Positions 1 through 13,900 of a DNA stretch of 64,000 nt are shown here, in pieces. The number at the start of each line of letters is the position of its first letter. Positions within the stretch are counted from its first letter, which is position 1. The translations under genes were made by a program, and so were the position numbers. The notes beneath the pieces were generated by a model. The model made no database searches, had not been told where the DNA came from, and worked only from the letters and a program-made list of their open reading frames with translations. The stretch comes from Channallabes apus (taxonomy: Eukaryota > Chordata > Actinopteri > Siluriformes > Clariidae), in the NCBI GenBank assembly GCA_030522415.1, contig CM060121.1, forward strand, positions 20,816,642 through 20,880,641. Direction: 5' to 3'.

Positions 1-549
1 ACAACAGCCTGTCTCGCATAAAACCTAGCAGAGAAAGTGCCCAAGTCCACTGACCCGGCTTCCACATTCCCCAGATCCCAATCCACTCGAATACCCATAA
101 GACGCACCAGACAAACAAGACAGATCCACAGACGCCACACCTTGCAACCCACTGCACTCAAAGGATCCGACATCAACGTCCTGGTGCCAGATGAGTACGA
201 ATCAAGTTGTTTAGTTATTTGCAGTGATGAGGGCGTGATGGATGTACCCGATGGAGACGAGTAGAATGAGATTTATCATTGTAGGTCCTGACAGCTTGTG
301 AAAAGAAGCCGTTGATTGCATCTTCAGTATTTTTGCCAGATCTGGGCAGAGGAGCTAAGACTTCATAGAAGGAGTATCAGGGGGTCAGCACTATTCTGAT
401 ATACTGAGGCAATGTAAGTGAAAAATGTTCTGTGTTGGAGGTAAAGGCCTGCCGTGATGTTCTGTGCTTTATTCACTGCAGGATTTTCCAGTCTGATGCA
501 CTACAGGTCTCAGTGAATGAGTGAACAAATTGTCAAATTGTCACACATC

Positions 550-552
<3 letters not shown>

Positions 553-626
<74 letters not shown>
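553..626. repeat. (TA)n microsatellite
   Basis: An uninterrupted TA dinucleotide run of about 74 bp that passes into a short CA run. It is a simple repeat and shows no other feature. Confidence 0.95.
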
Positions 627-635
<9 letters not shown>

Positions 636-1899
636 GTAAGTCTTCAACATTTTGCAGGATTTTTACAGAACAGAAAATAAGATGAAGCAGAGCTCATATT
701 AGATTTTGTATCCACAAAGACTGATTTCTAACATTATTTTCCTGAATCCACTGACGCTGCACCTGTGGCATTAACACGGACACTCTCTGTTACTGCTGAA
801 TTTCTGTAGTTGGCAGACACTAAATGAAAGGCTAGCGGCTATGTGTTTTTTTTTGTTTGTTTTTTTTTATGTTAGAGTGCTGAAGCCACTTTGAAGATCC
901 AGGAATCTTTTTTCATTGTAGGCAATGATGCTGTAGGCATCTGTCCATTTCATCACAGCTCATAATGCCATCAACATCCTTGTTGTTTTCACACCTTCTT
1001 CGATTTGTGTTTCGGGTGAAAATAGCCTCTGAATGCTGATGAGTCAGGAACATTGCTGTAGTTGTGATTCAATTTAGTGGCTGTTTCATATTTTGTGCTC
1101 TTTGTGTGATCTGTGGTATATTTTTATACAGTATGTAAGCACAAGAAAGGAGTCGGGCTAATTACGAAATTTAAGGTTGTACCTGACTGTATTACATTCC
1201 TTATTCTATAATCTGTCCACCTAAATTTCTCTCTTATTTTCATGTTCTCTATTTCATGAACATTTTCTTTCCGTTTTTTCAAACACACCCTTTCTGATAC
1301 ATCTTATTTATTTTCCTTATCAAGGTCTCCCTATCATTCTTGTATCATCCTTTTAGATTTTGCATGTATTTGTGATTCCAGTCACTTGATTATTGGTAAT
1401 GTCTCTAGAGCCTTACATACTCTTACAGATGCATGCTGTTAAAAGAAAAGAGCTTTGACACAGAGGCATGCGCTGAAAGCATTAAAGTCTTTATAAGACT
1501 CCGAACCCTCTGGAGTCTCAACTTGAGCAACAGCGGGTCTTAATATTACACAACAGTCAGCTTTTGATACTCGCGATCTCAGTCTCTCATTCGGAAATCC
1601 AGAGCTCCTCCTTCTGGTCAAAACACTGTAGGAGAACTCTGTGTCTAGCAATAATAAAGTAATCTAAGAATTAGAATCGCAATCCTCAGATCTTCATAAG
1701 GGTAATGTCAGCAAATGCTTGAGCTATTAGTTTTTTACTGGTTATTATCATGCACAGTGCAAAAAATATTATTTTATTCATAACTTGATAAGATTAAAAA
1801 TAAAATTACAAATCTAAAATTATTATGCCTATTTATAGACATTTTTTGCTGAACTGATGCTTGAAATTGTCTCGTTCTTCTGGCAGGCAATTTAGCTTA

Positions 1900-2165
1900 T
1901 TTGAAGCCTCATTTATTTTCCATACAGCTTATTCTGTGTTGGGTCACAAGCAGCCCGGATAATATTCCAGGTAGCTCAGGGCTCAAGGCAGGGCAACCCA
2001 TCGCAGGGCACAGGTGCACACACAGTCAGTCATCTACTATAGGCAATTTGGAAAGCAATCAGCCTATAAACCCACAAAGCATGGCAAGTGCATGCAAGTT
2101 CCACGACCAACTAGAGGCAAGAGTCGAACCCTGGATACAAGAGGCAGATCAGTACTATCAGATTT
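1900..2165 (-). repeat. Degraded tRNA/L2-tailed SINE
   Basis: This carries the phrases shared by the other copies of the family here: a 'cccatcgcagggcaca' block, a 'ggcaatttgg' block and a reversed B-box-like 'agtcgaaccctgg'. The order matches the minus-strand copies at 3945 and 45125. It is strongly diverged and lacks a clear tail. Confidence 0.6.
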
Positions 2166-2959
2166 TTCGGGGTTTTATCTTTTTCCTCAACATAAAACCC
2201 AAAAAATCAACATATGACATTCAACATAAATATATATAATCATTTTAATGGACAAATCATTACACATTAATTAAAATATTTATTTTTGTTAAAATTAAAA
2301 GAAAATATGATAACTTCCTGAAGTAAATGCATTAAGAAGTCATTTAAATATGCATGACTATTTATGAACATTAAAAAAAAAACATACTTAGTCATATGAC
2401 AAGGGACAATTATAAGGTTTTTGTTAAAAATAACAAAAGAAAGGAAAGAAACACAAGCAAATGATAACATTCTGTAAAGAAGAGGTGGAAATTGGGATAC
2501 CAAACATTTTTCAATGAAAGTCCACATAGCTCAGCAGTTTGTTGTTATCATGTGATTTTTACAGTGTGCATAAATAAATGTATGGCACTATGTCCAGTTT
2601 CATACAAATTCTGAAAGTTATGCACATTTCCTAACAGAAATTTGAATTTATATATCTGCATCATATTCATTTTGCAGCTTTATGGGTGGGTGTCTTATTT
2701 TATGTTCGGAGTGTACAGCATTGCTATGTCCCCCTGACATTATCTACAGTACATCATCTCAGAGGAGATGTCAAAATGCTCATCTGCTCTGAAACTGTAG
2801 ATGCAGCAGATGTGATTTTATGTCAGCGTGACTGGAGACACTGGGGAGTGCCTATATGAGTTCTTATGACAGAGCAAGTATTATGAATGTGTGTGACTGA
2901 ATGTGCATGTGCCCATATTTTTAGATACCTGATTATGCATTGTGTATATATATATATAT

Positions 2960-3147
2960 ACATTTACATTTACTGTAGGCATTTGGCAGACACTCTTATC
3001 CAGAGCGACTTACATTTACATTTTTATTATACATCTGAGCAGTTGAGGGTTGAGGGTCAGGGCCCAAAAGTGGCAACTTGCTGGTTGTGGGGTTTGAACC
3101 TGGGACCTTCCGAACCGTAGTCCAACCACTGAGCTACCCCTGACCCA
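2960..3147 (-). repeat. V-SINE-like tRNA-derived SINE
   Basis: Read on the minus strand, the right end (3147 to about 3085) looks like a tRNA head: an A box 'TAGCTCAGTGG', then a B box 'GGTTCAAACCCC'. The left end has 'gtcgctctggataagagtg', the conserved central domain of the V-SINE/DANA/Mermaid group of fish SINEs. The head-then-core order and the Pol III boxes support a SINE, not a tRNA gene. TA-rich sequence flanks both sides and hides the target duplication. Confidence 0.8.
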
Positions 3148-3336
3148 TACATATATATATTGTATGTTTTAATCCTAGACACACACATATATTATTATAT
3201 ATTTCTGAAAGCTGTCATATAATGACCTGGAACCAAAAGTTTCAGAAAGTAGTAGATAATTTCATTTTTGTATTGAAATGATGAAGGGCATTGTCCTTTT
3301 TATGATCTCACACTAGCACTTCTCATTCTGCTCCAG

Positions 3337-4901
3337 ATCTTTGAAGAGCCCAGAGACGAGGACACTGAGGTGTGTTTCATAGACATTGCGTATGATGAAA
3401 TCCCAGAGCGCTACTACAAAGAATCTGAGGTAAGAAAAAGGCATGGAACATAATTAATGCTATGATGTAGTGGATTGATTAAATTGATAGATTTCTTTTT
3501 TTATACCCAAGTGTTTTACCCAAGATTACATTTTTTTTATTTGGCAATAAACAAAGTCATGCTTTTTAATTGTTTATATATCTATGAGAAGAGTTAGTTC
3601 TCATTTTTACTTATAGCAGCTGTAAACAGTTATTCCCTCACCAGTCTGTCTTTTTTAAAGTTCATCTTACAGAGAAACCAAAAAGGGCAAACTCCTTTGT
3701 CCTGAAGACTGTTCCATGATGGAAAATGGACTGACACCTGTAACTCCTTCCATAATAATATAGTGTCACCAAGTGTAGTTTTTTTTTTATAATCTTGAAA
3801 TAAAATCCCTATTTAAGCCACTTATTATTAGATAAGCTAAGATTTTTGCTGTGTTTACCATCAAGCCCAAGCTTCTGTAAATTACTTTATACATCATAAT
3901 TAGAATGATCATATAAATATATCTACTACAATCTATACTGCTTTATCCTGTACACAGAGTCGCGTGGGCCTGGAGCCTATCCCAGGAGACACTAGGGCAC
4001 GAAGCAGGGTACACCCTGGATGAGGTGCCAATCCATCAGGGCACACACACATACACACACTCACATGCTCATTCACACACTACGGGCAATTTGGAAATGC
4101 TGTTTAGCCTAATCGATATGTCTTTGGACTGTGGGAGGAAACCGGAGTACCCTGAGTAAACCCACCAAGCACAGGAGAACATGTAAACTCTGAGGCAGGA
4201 ATCAAACTCAGATTCTGGAGCTGCAAAGTGATAGTGAGCCACCGTGCTGCCCAAATTAGCAGGACTGTGTTGTTAAATAAAACTAATCAGAATGACTCAG
4301 CAGAACCAAAGAATCCAGCATTGCTGAGGGTTAAACTCAGTCAAATTGTCGATTTTTGTTTGGAAATGCAATTCTTTATGTTTCTATATATATGGTATGT
4401 TAAGTATTTTATACTGCACGTTTTGGCAAGTTGATTATAAAACTTAAAAAAGATCTTTAAAAATTACACACATGCTGAGCTTGTGTGTCATAAAACAGAA
4501 ACAACAGCTTGTTGCTTGTTGTGTAATGGATAGATGGGTTTCATTCATTAGATCACTCGATGCTGTCATTTTAGACTGTGGTGGGTGGAAAGTGTCGAGA
4601 TCTTTCAGTGTTCAAACACACACACGCACACACACACACAAATCATGTGTGTCAAAAATGACAACAGCTTTCCACCTTTGACCCAGCCTCATCACAACTC
4701 CAGGCTGTTCAGTTAAAACCAGCAATTACACTTCGATGGTAGAGCCACAGCGCTCTCTCTCTCTCTCTCTCTCTCTCCATTTCTATCTCTCTCTCTCTCT
4801 CTATCTCTCTCTCTCCATCTCTATCTCTCTCTCTATCGCTCTCTCTCTCCAACTCTATCTCTCTCTCTCTCCATCTCTATCTCTCTCGCTCTCCATCTCT
4901 A

Positions 4902-4933
<32 letters not shown>

Positions 4934-7900
4934 CATCTCTATCTCACTCTCTGCCCCAGACTGACAGCACAGCCAGTCAGTACTAACGAGCACTGATATA
5001 TTATTAGACTTGGTTGGAAACAGCAGGCTGCCCTTGTGTAATCTGGTAATGAAGTAATCTCTCATGGCTGGTCGTTTTCCCCTGACACACTCTATTACGC
5101 CTCATTGACAAATGCTATTTGGCTATTGCTGTGTCCGGGGAGACACTAAATCTCCGAACTCTTTTCAACTTCTTACTTATTTTACACATTTAAGTAATTT
5201 TTTACGCATAGTGTATTTCTAATGTGATCTCAGTTTTGCTTTATTGCTGCTGCCACTGCTGATGTACTGTACTTTGATACATGACTTTCCAAGGCATCCC
5301 ACTACTTTCAAAGGTGTGGGACGAGATATTACAGTATGTTGTGACCATGACTTACTAAGGCGTGGGAGTGAGATACTATGTTGTGGCCACGACCTTTACG
5401 TCCAAAACATAGTTGTGTCCACCACATGGTATCCCATCCCCATGCCTTAAGCCTGAGTCATGGCTACAAGGAGGTACGATGTTGTAACAATATGTAGTAT
5501 CCATACTGTGTTGTAGCCATTACTAAGGCGTGGGAACGAGATACCATGTTGTGGCCATGTTGGGGAATGAGATAGTATGTTGTGTCCATGACTGACTAAG
5601 GTATGGGAACGCGATACTATGTTTGGGGCATAAATGTCATACTGTCAACACCAGAAGTGAAAGTACATTGATTGTAGTGTCATACTGTGGGGACTGAGCA
5701 ACAAAAGCACTGAAGCGTAAAGAAAGGTTTTAGTGCAGTGATTCCCAACACAAAGCTGTTATAACATTGTAGCAAATTATAAAGGGTGAATGACCTACAA
5801 TGACCTAGTTAAGGTCATGGTCACAGCCCAGGTAAAATATTCTGCACACTCAACGTTTGATAGTCCTGTACAACCTGATATCTTATTCAGTGTGGAAAAC
5901 GTATAAAAAAATTTTTTTAAATGTTTAAAATATTTTTTTTTCAAATTCATTTTAGTATGCTTTCAAAAATGATACAGATCATAGGAGAACGTACTTCGAT
6001 TGAAGGAGTAGACAATTGTAGTGCCTCTAGCACAAAACAGAACTACACTTCTGTGTAAGTCTGTACAATCTGCTATGCATTTTAAATATCTGCATTATTT
6101 TATTACCATCACATGCATTCATTAGTTCAGTCATATCATACAGTGATGTCTATTTTTGTGGCTACATCCAGCATTCAGGTTTTTTTATTTTCCACTTAAA
6201 ATAGTGAATTGCATTCGTTGCAGATTTCTTGTTGTATATACAGTATACGAGGATAAGGTGCTATACCTGTAGAAGATGAGTGAGGGAGTGAGTGATATAC
6301 ATTATACATCATCACTGACTCCAGTTCCAGCACCTTAGGGACTCTCACTCTCAATTACTCATTCTGTACAGGGTATCGGGAAGCCTGGAGCCTATACCAG
6401 GGGACCCAGGGCATAAGGTGGGGTAAACACTGAATGGGGTACCAATCCATTGCAGGCCACCTCTTTGATGACTGTGGTCTCATTTTTATTCAGTACAATG
6501 TTACCAATGTGTCATTAGAATATTAAAAAGAGTTTAAGGATATTTTTGTAAGAACCGTATTGCAGTGATCTAAAACTTAATTTGGAGTTATTTATTAACT
6601 GTCATCTTTACAAAAAGACAGATGTTATGAGAAAAAACTTTGTAAAACTGCAAACATGATTTCTTTTGAATTATCGCTATAGTAATGTAAAAATGCTTTT
6701 AATGAAAAAGTTTCCGTTGTAGAATGACACTGTTGTGAATGTTTTTTCAGATTGATATTGGAGACTGTAAATGATTTAAAGAGTCATAGAACGCTATCTT
6801 TTATATCATTGAAAAGGTTCATCACTAACTTGTTTAGATATGCATCACCACTATTTTAGAATTTTAATTTCACAAAAAACATTTTTTTTATATATTTTGT
6901 TATTTTGTTTACTGAAGCCTGGAAACTGCTCTGATGTACCCACTCCACGTTCATTTTACATCAGATAGAAGTCCCTTTTCATCTCCCTCAGCAGGATATT
7001 TCATCTGTTTTATCGATATGATGTGTTTTACGTTATCCCAGCAATTACAGTGATTGCCGTTCAGACAATTCCAATTCCAATTGAGGTCTCTATGAGATCT
7101 CCTCCACTATTCATAAGTAATCCTTCCTCTCTAGCGAGTCATTAGCTTAAAATAAAATGTCTGATTAGTGGCAGCCTGTGACATTAGGATAAAGATGAAC
7201 CTCCTGTTGTGCGACTCGGCATGAGCTTCCTACAAATATTTTCCACACAACACCGATGATCATTGACTGAGAGAAAGTAGACTCATTATGATGCAGCATG
7301 TATGTGATCCGATCGACCTCCGTGAGAATGTGTTGTGCAAAAGTATCAATTCTGATAGGTTTACTGACTTATAGATTTTTTTTCTGTTTTCTGTTTATTA
7401 TTAAGCAATGAAACTGATATTCATAACACTGTAAAACTGTATTGGAAAATATTAATAAAAATGCAAGGGTGATAGATGATCTTATATGGAATATTTTATT
7501 TAACATAGATCATCAGTAAAAAAATATATTTTTATTATGCTTTTATTATCTTTTTTTTTTATTATTATTAAAACTAAGGTAATCAAAGCTATAAATTTAA
7601 AAACCACAAGTATATACAGTCTTGTGCAAAAGTTTGGGCACCCCTTGATAAATAACAGATGTTTGTGATTTTTTAAATTTAAAATATGTTAACACACTCT
7701 TGGAAATGGAAATATTTTCAGCAAACATTGACACATAGTTACTTTTTATGTCATAAATTGAACAAACATAATAAAGACAAACATTATCGTGGCACTGTGG
7801 AAAATTTTGGGCACCCTACATAATCAGTACTTAGTCACACCACGTCGGGTAGATATCACAGCTTGCAAATGATTTTTATAGCCAGCTAAAAGTCTTGGGA

Positions 7901-10900
7901 TTTTCTCCTATTCTTGCTTGCAAAAGGCTTCTATTTCTGTAATATTCTTTGGTTGTCTTGCATGCACAGCTCTTTTAAGATCTACCCACAAATTTTCAAT
8001 GATGTTTAAATCAGGGGACTGTGATGGCAATTCCAAAACCTTCAGCTTGTGTCTCTTACTATGGTATTACGAGGTATGTTTAGGATCATTGTCCTGTTGT
8101 TGAAGCCATCCTCTTTTCAGCTTCAGCTTTTTTACATATGGTGTGATGTTTGCTTCCAGAATTTGCTGGTATTTAGTGGAATACATTCTTCCCTCCACCT
8201 GTGCAATGTTTCCTGTGCCACTGGCTGAAACACAACTCCAAAGCAGGATAGATCACCCCCATGCTTAATAGTTTGCCAAGGTGTTCTTTTCATGAAAAGC
8301 TGCTCCTTCTTTTCTCAAAACATGCCTTTGCTGATTGTGGCCAAATAGTTCTATTGTAACTTCATCAGTCCACAGCATTTCTAAAATTCATCAGGCTTCT
8401 GTAGATATTCTGTTGCATACTTCTGACATTGGGTTTTATGATGGGGACACAGGGAAGATTTTCTTCTGCTGACTCTTCCATGAAGGTCTTGTCTTTGCAA
8501 CATCGCTGTACAATGGAACGGTGCACCACCGCTCCTGAGTCAGCTAAATCTTCCTACAGGATTTTTGTAGTCAAATGGGGGTTTTGATTGGTCTTTCTGA
8601 CTAGCAGATGAGCAGTTCTGTCTGAGAGTTTTCTTGGTCTTCCAGATCTCACCTTGACCGTCACAGTTCCCCTGAACTGTCATCTCTTTATTATATTTCT
8701 CACTGTGGAAACTGCAAGCTGTCAACGCTTTGCTATCTTCTTGTAGCCTTCTCCTGCATTGTGGGCATCAATAACCTTTATTTTCAGACTCTTACACAGC
8801 TGCTTAGAGGAACCCATGGTTGTTGTGTGTCTGCAAGTGTGTGCAAAGTATTTGTAAAGCTTTGAAATTGACATTTACTAATGACAGCTGTTGCCATGCA
8901 TCAGACCTAACGAGCTGATTAAGGTCTGAAATCTTGTTAAAAGAATCTAGAACTCTTAGGGTGCCCAAACGGTTGCACAGTGCCATAATAATGTTCTTAT
9001 TTCTGTTCAATTTATGGCATAAGAAATACCTATGCATCAATGTTTGCTGGAAATATTGTGCCTTTTTGCATTTCCAAGAGAGACTGTGTTAACATCATTT
9101 CAATTAAAAAATCACCAAAATCTCTTATTTATCAAGGGGTGCCTAAACATTTGCATAAGACTGTACCTGTATGTATTATAATAAATAGTTTTTAATACTT
9201 AAATATCTGCAATATACAGCTTAAGAACCGTTGTATATGTGTTTACTTAGTAAAAATCCCAATAGCTATGAACATACAGTATCTATGAACACTAGTAACT
9301 TAGTAGTATATTCCTGTGATGCCCCGTAGCTAGCCAGTTGGCTAAGTGCTCAATAACTAGCTTGAATTTGTCACAGATTACGGAACCCCTCTGATGACAT
9401 TGAGAGGAAAAATATTGTGTGTGGAACATGTGACCATGACTTACAAAGGCCACAGAATATTTTTCCTCCCATGTCACCATTGGGGCCCCGTCACACATAC
9501 ATAATAAAATCATTTAATATTTTCACTACCTAGCCCCTCTGGTGACACTGGGACGAAAAAAATATACTGTGGCCGAGATATTAGGCATGGGAACGAGATA
9601 CTTTGTTGTGGCTATGACTTTCGAAGGCGTGGAAACGAGATACTGTGTTGTGGCCGCGAATTACTTAGGCGTGGGAACGAGGTACTATGTTGTAGCTATG
9701 ACTTTCTAAGACGTAGGAATGAGATACTATGCTGTAGCCATGACTTACTAAAGTGTGGGAATGAGATAATATATTGTAGCCACGACTTTCTAAGGCGTGG
9801 GAAAGAGATACCATGTTGTAGTCATGACTTACTAAGGCATGGAAACAAGAAACTGTGTTGTGGCCACAACTTACCAAGGTGTGGGAACGAGATACTACGG
9901 TATGTTGTAGGCACGACTTTCTAAGGTGTGGGATTGAGATACTATTTTGTGTCCATGTCTTTGTAGGTGTAGAAATGAGATAATATTTTGTAGACAAGGT
10001 GTGGGAATGACATACTACTGTATGTTGTAGTCATGACTTTCTAAGGCATGGGAACGTGATACTATGCTGTGGCCACAACTTATTAAGGCGTGGAAATGAG
10101 ATACTATGTTGTGGCCCAGCTGAAATCCTTGCACACGCAGAAGCAAACATTTTTTTAATGTTTAAAATGAATTTAAATAATTGTAATATGCTTTCAAAAA
10201 TGATACAGAAAAGCTATAATTCAGAGGGGAAAACGTACATCGCTTGTGGGAGTAGTAGACAGTTGTAGATAATTTCCCACTGTTTAAATTCTCGTCCTCA
10301 GGACCTGCGCTACTTTAAGTCAGAGAAGACAGAACGTGGATTGCTGCAGGAGGGCTGGAGAGACACTCAGGACCCCGTCATGTGCTCCTATAAGCTGGTG
10401 ACAGTGAAGTTCGAGGTGTGGGGCCTGCAGACACGCGTGGAGCAGTTTGTTCACAAGGTCTTTAACTCTCCTTCTCATGTACTTTTTTACCCTTATCTCC
10501 ACTTGACTTTGAGCTCTACTCTATGTCCCCACCCCCAATGTCCCTCAGCACCATTTGTCCTTGCCTGAGGATCTTTTTTCTCTTTTGCTTTTATTCCTCA
10601 TAGAGGAACATGAACAGTGATGCTCCGTATATTAATCATGATCACGTGATTAATAAAGAGTGTCTTCCTAACCAGTCCTTCTCTCTGTTTCTCTCTTTCA
10701 AGGTCATAAAGGACGTGTTGTCACTAGGTCACAGACAGGCCTTTGCCTGGGTGGATGAGTGGATTGGTACGTACAAGGACAGTTCTTTGTTCTGTTGATG
10801 TGTAACAAGATCTGTGTGTATTTTCTTTTTTGTGCGTTTCTTGCATGTGTATTAACGTCCGCTATGGGCTTTGATTGCATCCCCCCTCTTACATATAAAG

Positions 10901-13900
10901 TTACAGTTTCTCTGTTACTTCCTCAGCTATTCTGCCTTCAGGCTCTACAATATTAATATACAGTAGCTAAGCATGGATAAATGCAGAGGGTTGTGTCAGG
11001 AAGGGCATCCGACGTAAAACATTTGCCAAATCAATGATGCGAATCAGAAATATCATTTCCATACCGGATCGGTCGCGGCCCAGGTTAACAACGACCGCCA
11101 CTGGTGCTGTTGACCTACAGGGTGCCGGTGGAAATTGGGCTACTGTTGGTCGAAGAAGGAGAGGAGGAAGGCGTGTTCGAAAGCAGAGAGAGAAGAGGAA
11201 AGGCAAGAGTTTAGGAGTGAAAGTAGGGACCTTGAATGTTGGGACCATGACAGGGAAGGGAACAGAGTTGGTTGATATGATGCAAAGGAGGAAGGTAGAT
11301 ATACTGTGTGTCCAGGAGACCAGGTGGAAAGGTAGCAAGGCTAGAAGCTTAGGATCAGGGTTCAAGTTGTTTTACCATGGTGTGGATAGGAAAAGAAATG
11401 GAGTAGGAGTTATCCTGAAAGAGGAGTTTGTAAGGAATGTCCTAGAGGTGAAGAGAGTATCAGACAGGGTGATGAGTCTGAAGCTGGATATTGAAGGGAT
11501 AATGTTCAATGTTGTTAGTGGTTATGCTCCACAGGTAGGATGTGTGTTAGAAGAGAAGGAGAAATTCTGGAGTGAGTTAGATGAAGTGATGCAGAGCATC
11601 CCCAGAGGTGAGAGAGTGGTGATTGGTGCAGACTTCAATGGACATTTTGGGGAAGGGAACAGAGGTGATGAAAATGTGATGGGCAGGTTTGGTCTTCAGG
11701 ACAGGAATGTAGAAGGACAGATGGTGGTGGACTTTGCAAAGAGGATGGAAATGGCAGTAGTAAATACTTTCTTCCAGAAGAGGCAGGAACATAGGGTGAC
11801 ATATAAGAGCGGAGGCAGAAGCACTCAGGTGGACTACATCTTGTGTCGACGTTGTAATCTGAAAGAGATTAGTGACTGCAAAGTGTTGGTAGGGGAGAGT
11901 GTAGCCAGACAACACAGAATGGTGGTGTGTAAAATAAGCCTGGTGGTGAGGAAGGTGAAGAGGACAAAGGCAGAGAAGAGGACAAAGTGGTGGAAGCTGA
12001 GAAAGGAAGAATGTTGTGTAGTCTTTAGGGAGGAGTTGAGACAAGCTATGGGTGGTCAGGAGGTGCCTTCAGTTGATTGGACAAATACAGCCAATGTGAT
12101 CAGGGAGACAGGTAAGAGGATACTTGGTGTATCATCAGGTAAGGGAAAAGGAGACAAGGAGACTTGGTGGTGGAATGAGGAAGTCCAGGAGTGTATACAG
12201 GGAAAGAGGCTAGCTAGGAAGAAGTGGGACTCTGAGAGGACTGAAGAGAGTAGACAGGAGTACAGGGAGATGCACCGTAAGATGAAGGTAGAAGTGGCAA
12301 AGGCCAAACAAAGAGCATATGAGGACTTGTATGCTAGGCTGGACAGTAAGGAGGGAGAGGTGTATCTGTACAGGTTGGCGAGGCAAAGAGATAGAGATGG
12401 GAAGGATGTGCAGCAGGTTAGAGTGATTAAAGATAGAGATGGAAATGTACTGACAGATGGCAGGAGGGTGATGGGAAGATGGAAGGAGTACTTTGAGGAG
12501 TTGATGAATGAGGAAAACGAAAGAGAACAAAGAGTAGAAGAGGTGACTGTTGTGGAGCAGGAAGTAGCAAATATTAGTAAAAGTGAGGTGAGAAGGGCGT
12601 TGAAGAGGATGAAGAGTGGAAAGGCTGTTGGTCCTGATGACATACCTGTGGAGGTATGGAAGTGCTTAGGAGAGGTGGCAGTAGAGTTTCTGACTAGTTT
12701 GTTTAACGAGATCTTGAAGAGTGAGAGGATTCCAGAGGAATGGAGGAGAAGTGTATTGGTGCCGATTTTTAAGAACAAGGGAGATGTGCAGAGCTGTGGC
12801 AATTACAGAGGTATAAAGCTAATGAGCCATACAATGAAGCTGTGGGAAAGAGTAGTGGAAGCTAGGTTAAGGGCAGAGGTGAGAATTTGTGAGCAGCAAT
12901 ATGGTTTTATGCCTAGAAAGAGTACATCAGATGCAGTATTTGCTTTGAGGATGCTGATGGAGAAGAACAGAGAAGGTAATAAAGAGTTGCATTGTGTCTT
13001 TGTAGATTTAGAGAAAGCGTATGACAGGGTGCCGAGAGAGGAGCTGTGGTGTTGTATGAGGAAGTCTGGAGTGGCAGAGAAGTATGTTAGAGTGGTGCAG
13101 GACATGTATGAGAGTTGTAAGACAGTGGTGAGATGTGCTGCAGGTGTGACAGAAGAGTTCAAGGTGGAGGTGGGTCTGCATCAAGGATCGGCTCTAAGCC
13201 CCTTTTTATTTGCTCTAGTGATGGACAGGATGACAGATGAAGTTAGACAGGAGTCTCCATGGTCTATGATGTTTGCAGATGACATTGTGCTTTGTAGCGA
13301 GAGCAGGGAACAGGTAGAGGAAAATTTGGAGAGGTGGAGGTACGCTCTGGAAAGCAGAGGAATGAAGGTTAGCCTTAGCAAGACGGAATACATGTGTGTG
13401 AATGAGAGGGACCCAAGAGGAACAGTGAGGCTACAGGGAGCAGAGGTAAAGAAGGTGCAGGATTTTAAGTACTTAGGGTCAACGGTCGAGAGCAACGGAG
13501 AGTGTTCAAAGGAGGTGAAGAGACGAGTACAGGCAGGTTAGAATGGGTGGAGAAAAGTGTCAGGTGTGTTGTGCGATAAAAGAGCATCAGCGAGAATGAA
13601 AGGAAAGGTGTACAGGACAGTGGTGAGACCAGCAATGCTCTACGGCTTAGAGACAGTGGCACTGAAGAAAAGACAGGAGGCAGAGCTGAAGATGTTGAGG
13701 TTCTCTTTGGGAGTGACAAGGATGGATAGGATCAAGAATCAGTTCATCAGAGGGACAACCCATGTGAGATGTTTTGGAGATAAAGTCAGAGAGGCCAGAT
13801 TGAGGTGGTTTGGACATGTTCAGAGGAGAGATTGGGAATATATCGGTAGAAGGATGCTGAGGTTGGAACTGCCAGGCAGGAGGTCTAGAGGAAGACCAAA

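Larger units (their letters stand above)
1..2959. other. Non-coding stretch, probably pitpnc1 intron
   Basis: No exon with convincing splice sites and homology was seen here. It lies upstream of the first visible pitpnc1 exon, so it is inferred to be intron. It holds a (TA)n run and a degraded SINE, both listed separately. A small open frame at 37-264 has no recognisable domain and is not called a gene. Confidence 0.5.

Noticed and set aside
37..264. 75-codon open frame at the left edge
   Set aside because: No domain, no splice context and low-complexity composition; length is within chance.
3080..3147. tRNA gene on the minus strand
   Set aside because: The A and B boxes are followed by the V-SINE core and not by a T run.
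4736..5065. Open frames across the CT repeat
   Set aside because: They encode only Ser/Leu or Arg/Glu repeats that follow the dinucleotide pattern.
9665..9997. Repeat-rich minus-strand open frame, possible secreted repeat protein
   Set aside because: It lies exactly on the ~42-bp array, and the same array at 5270 has no matching frame.
9560..10115. CRISPR-like regular array
   Set aside because: Units are degenerate, contiguous and without unique spacers, in a fish intron.
11577..13719. Several minus-strand frames inside the RTE element
   Set aside because: They are antisense shadows of the long RTE frame, created by its purine-rich codons.
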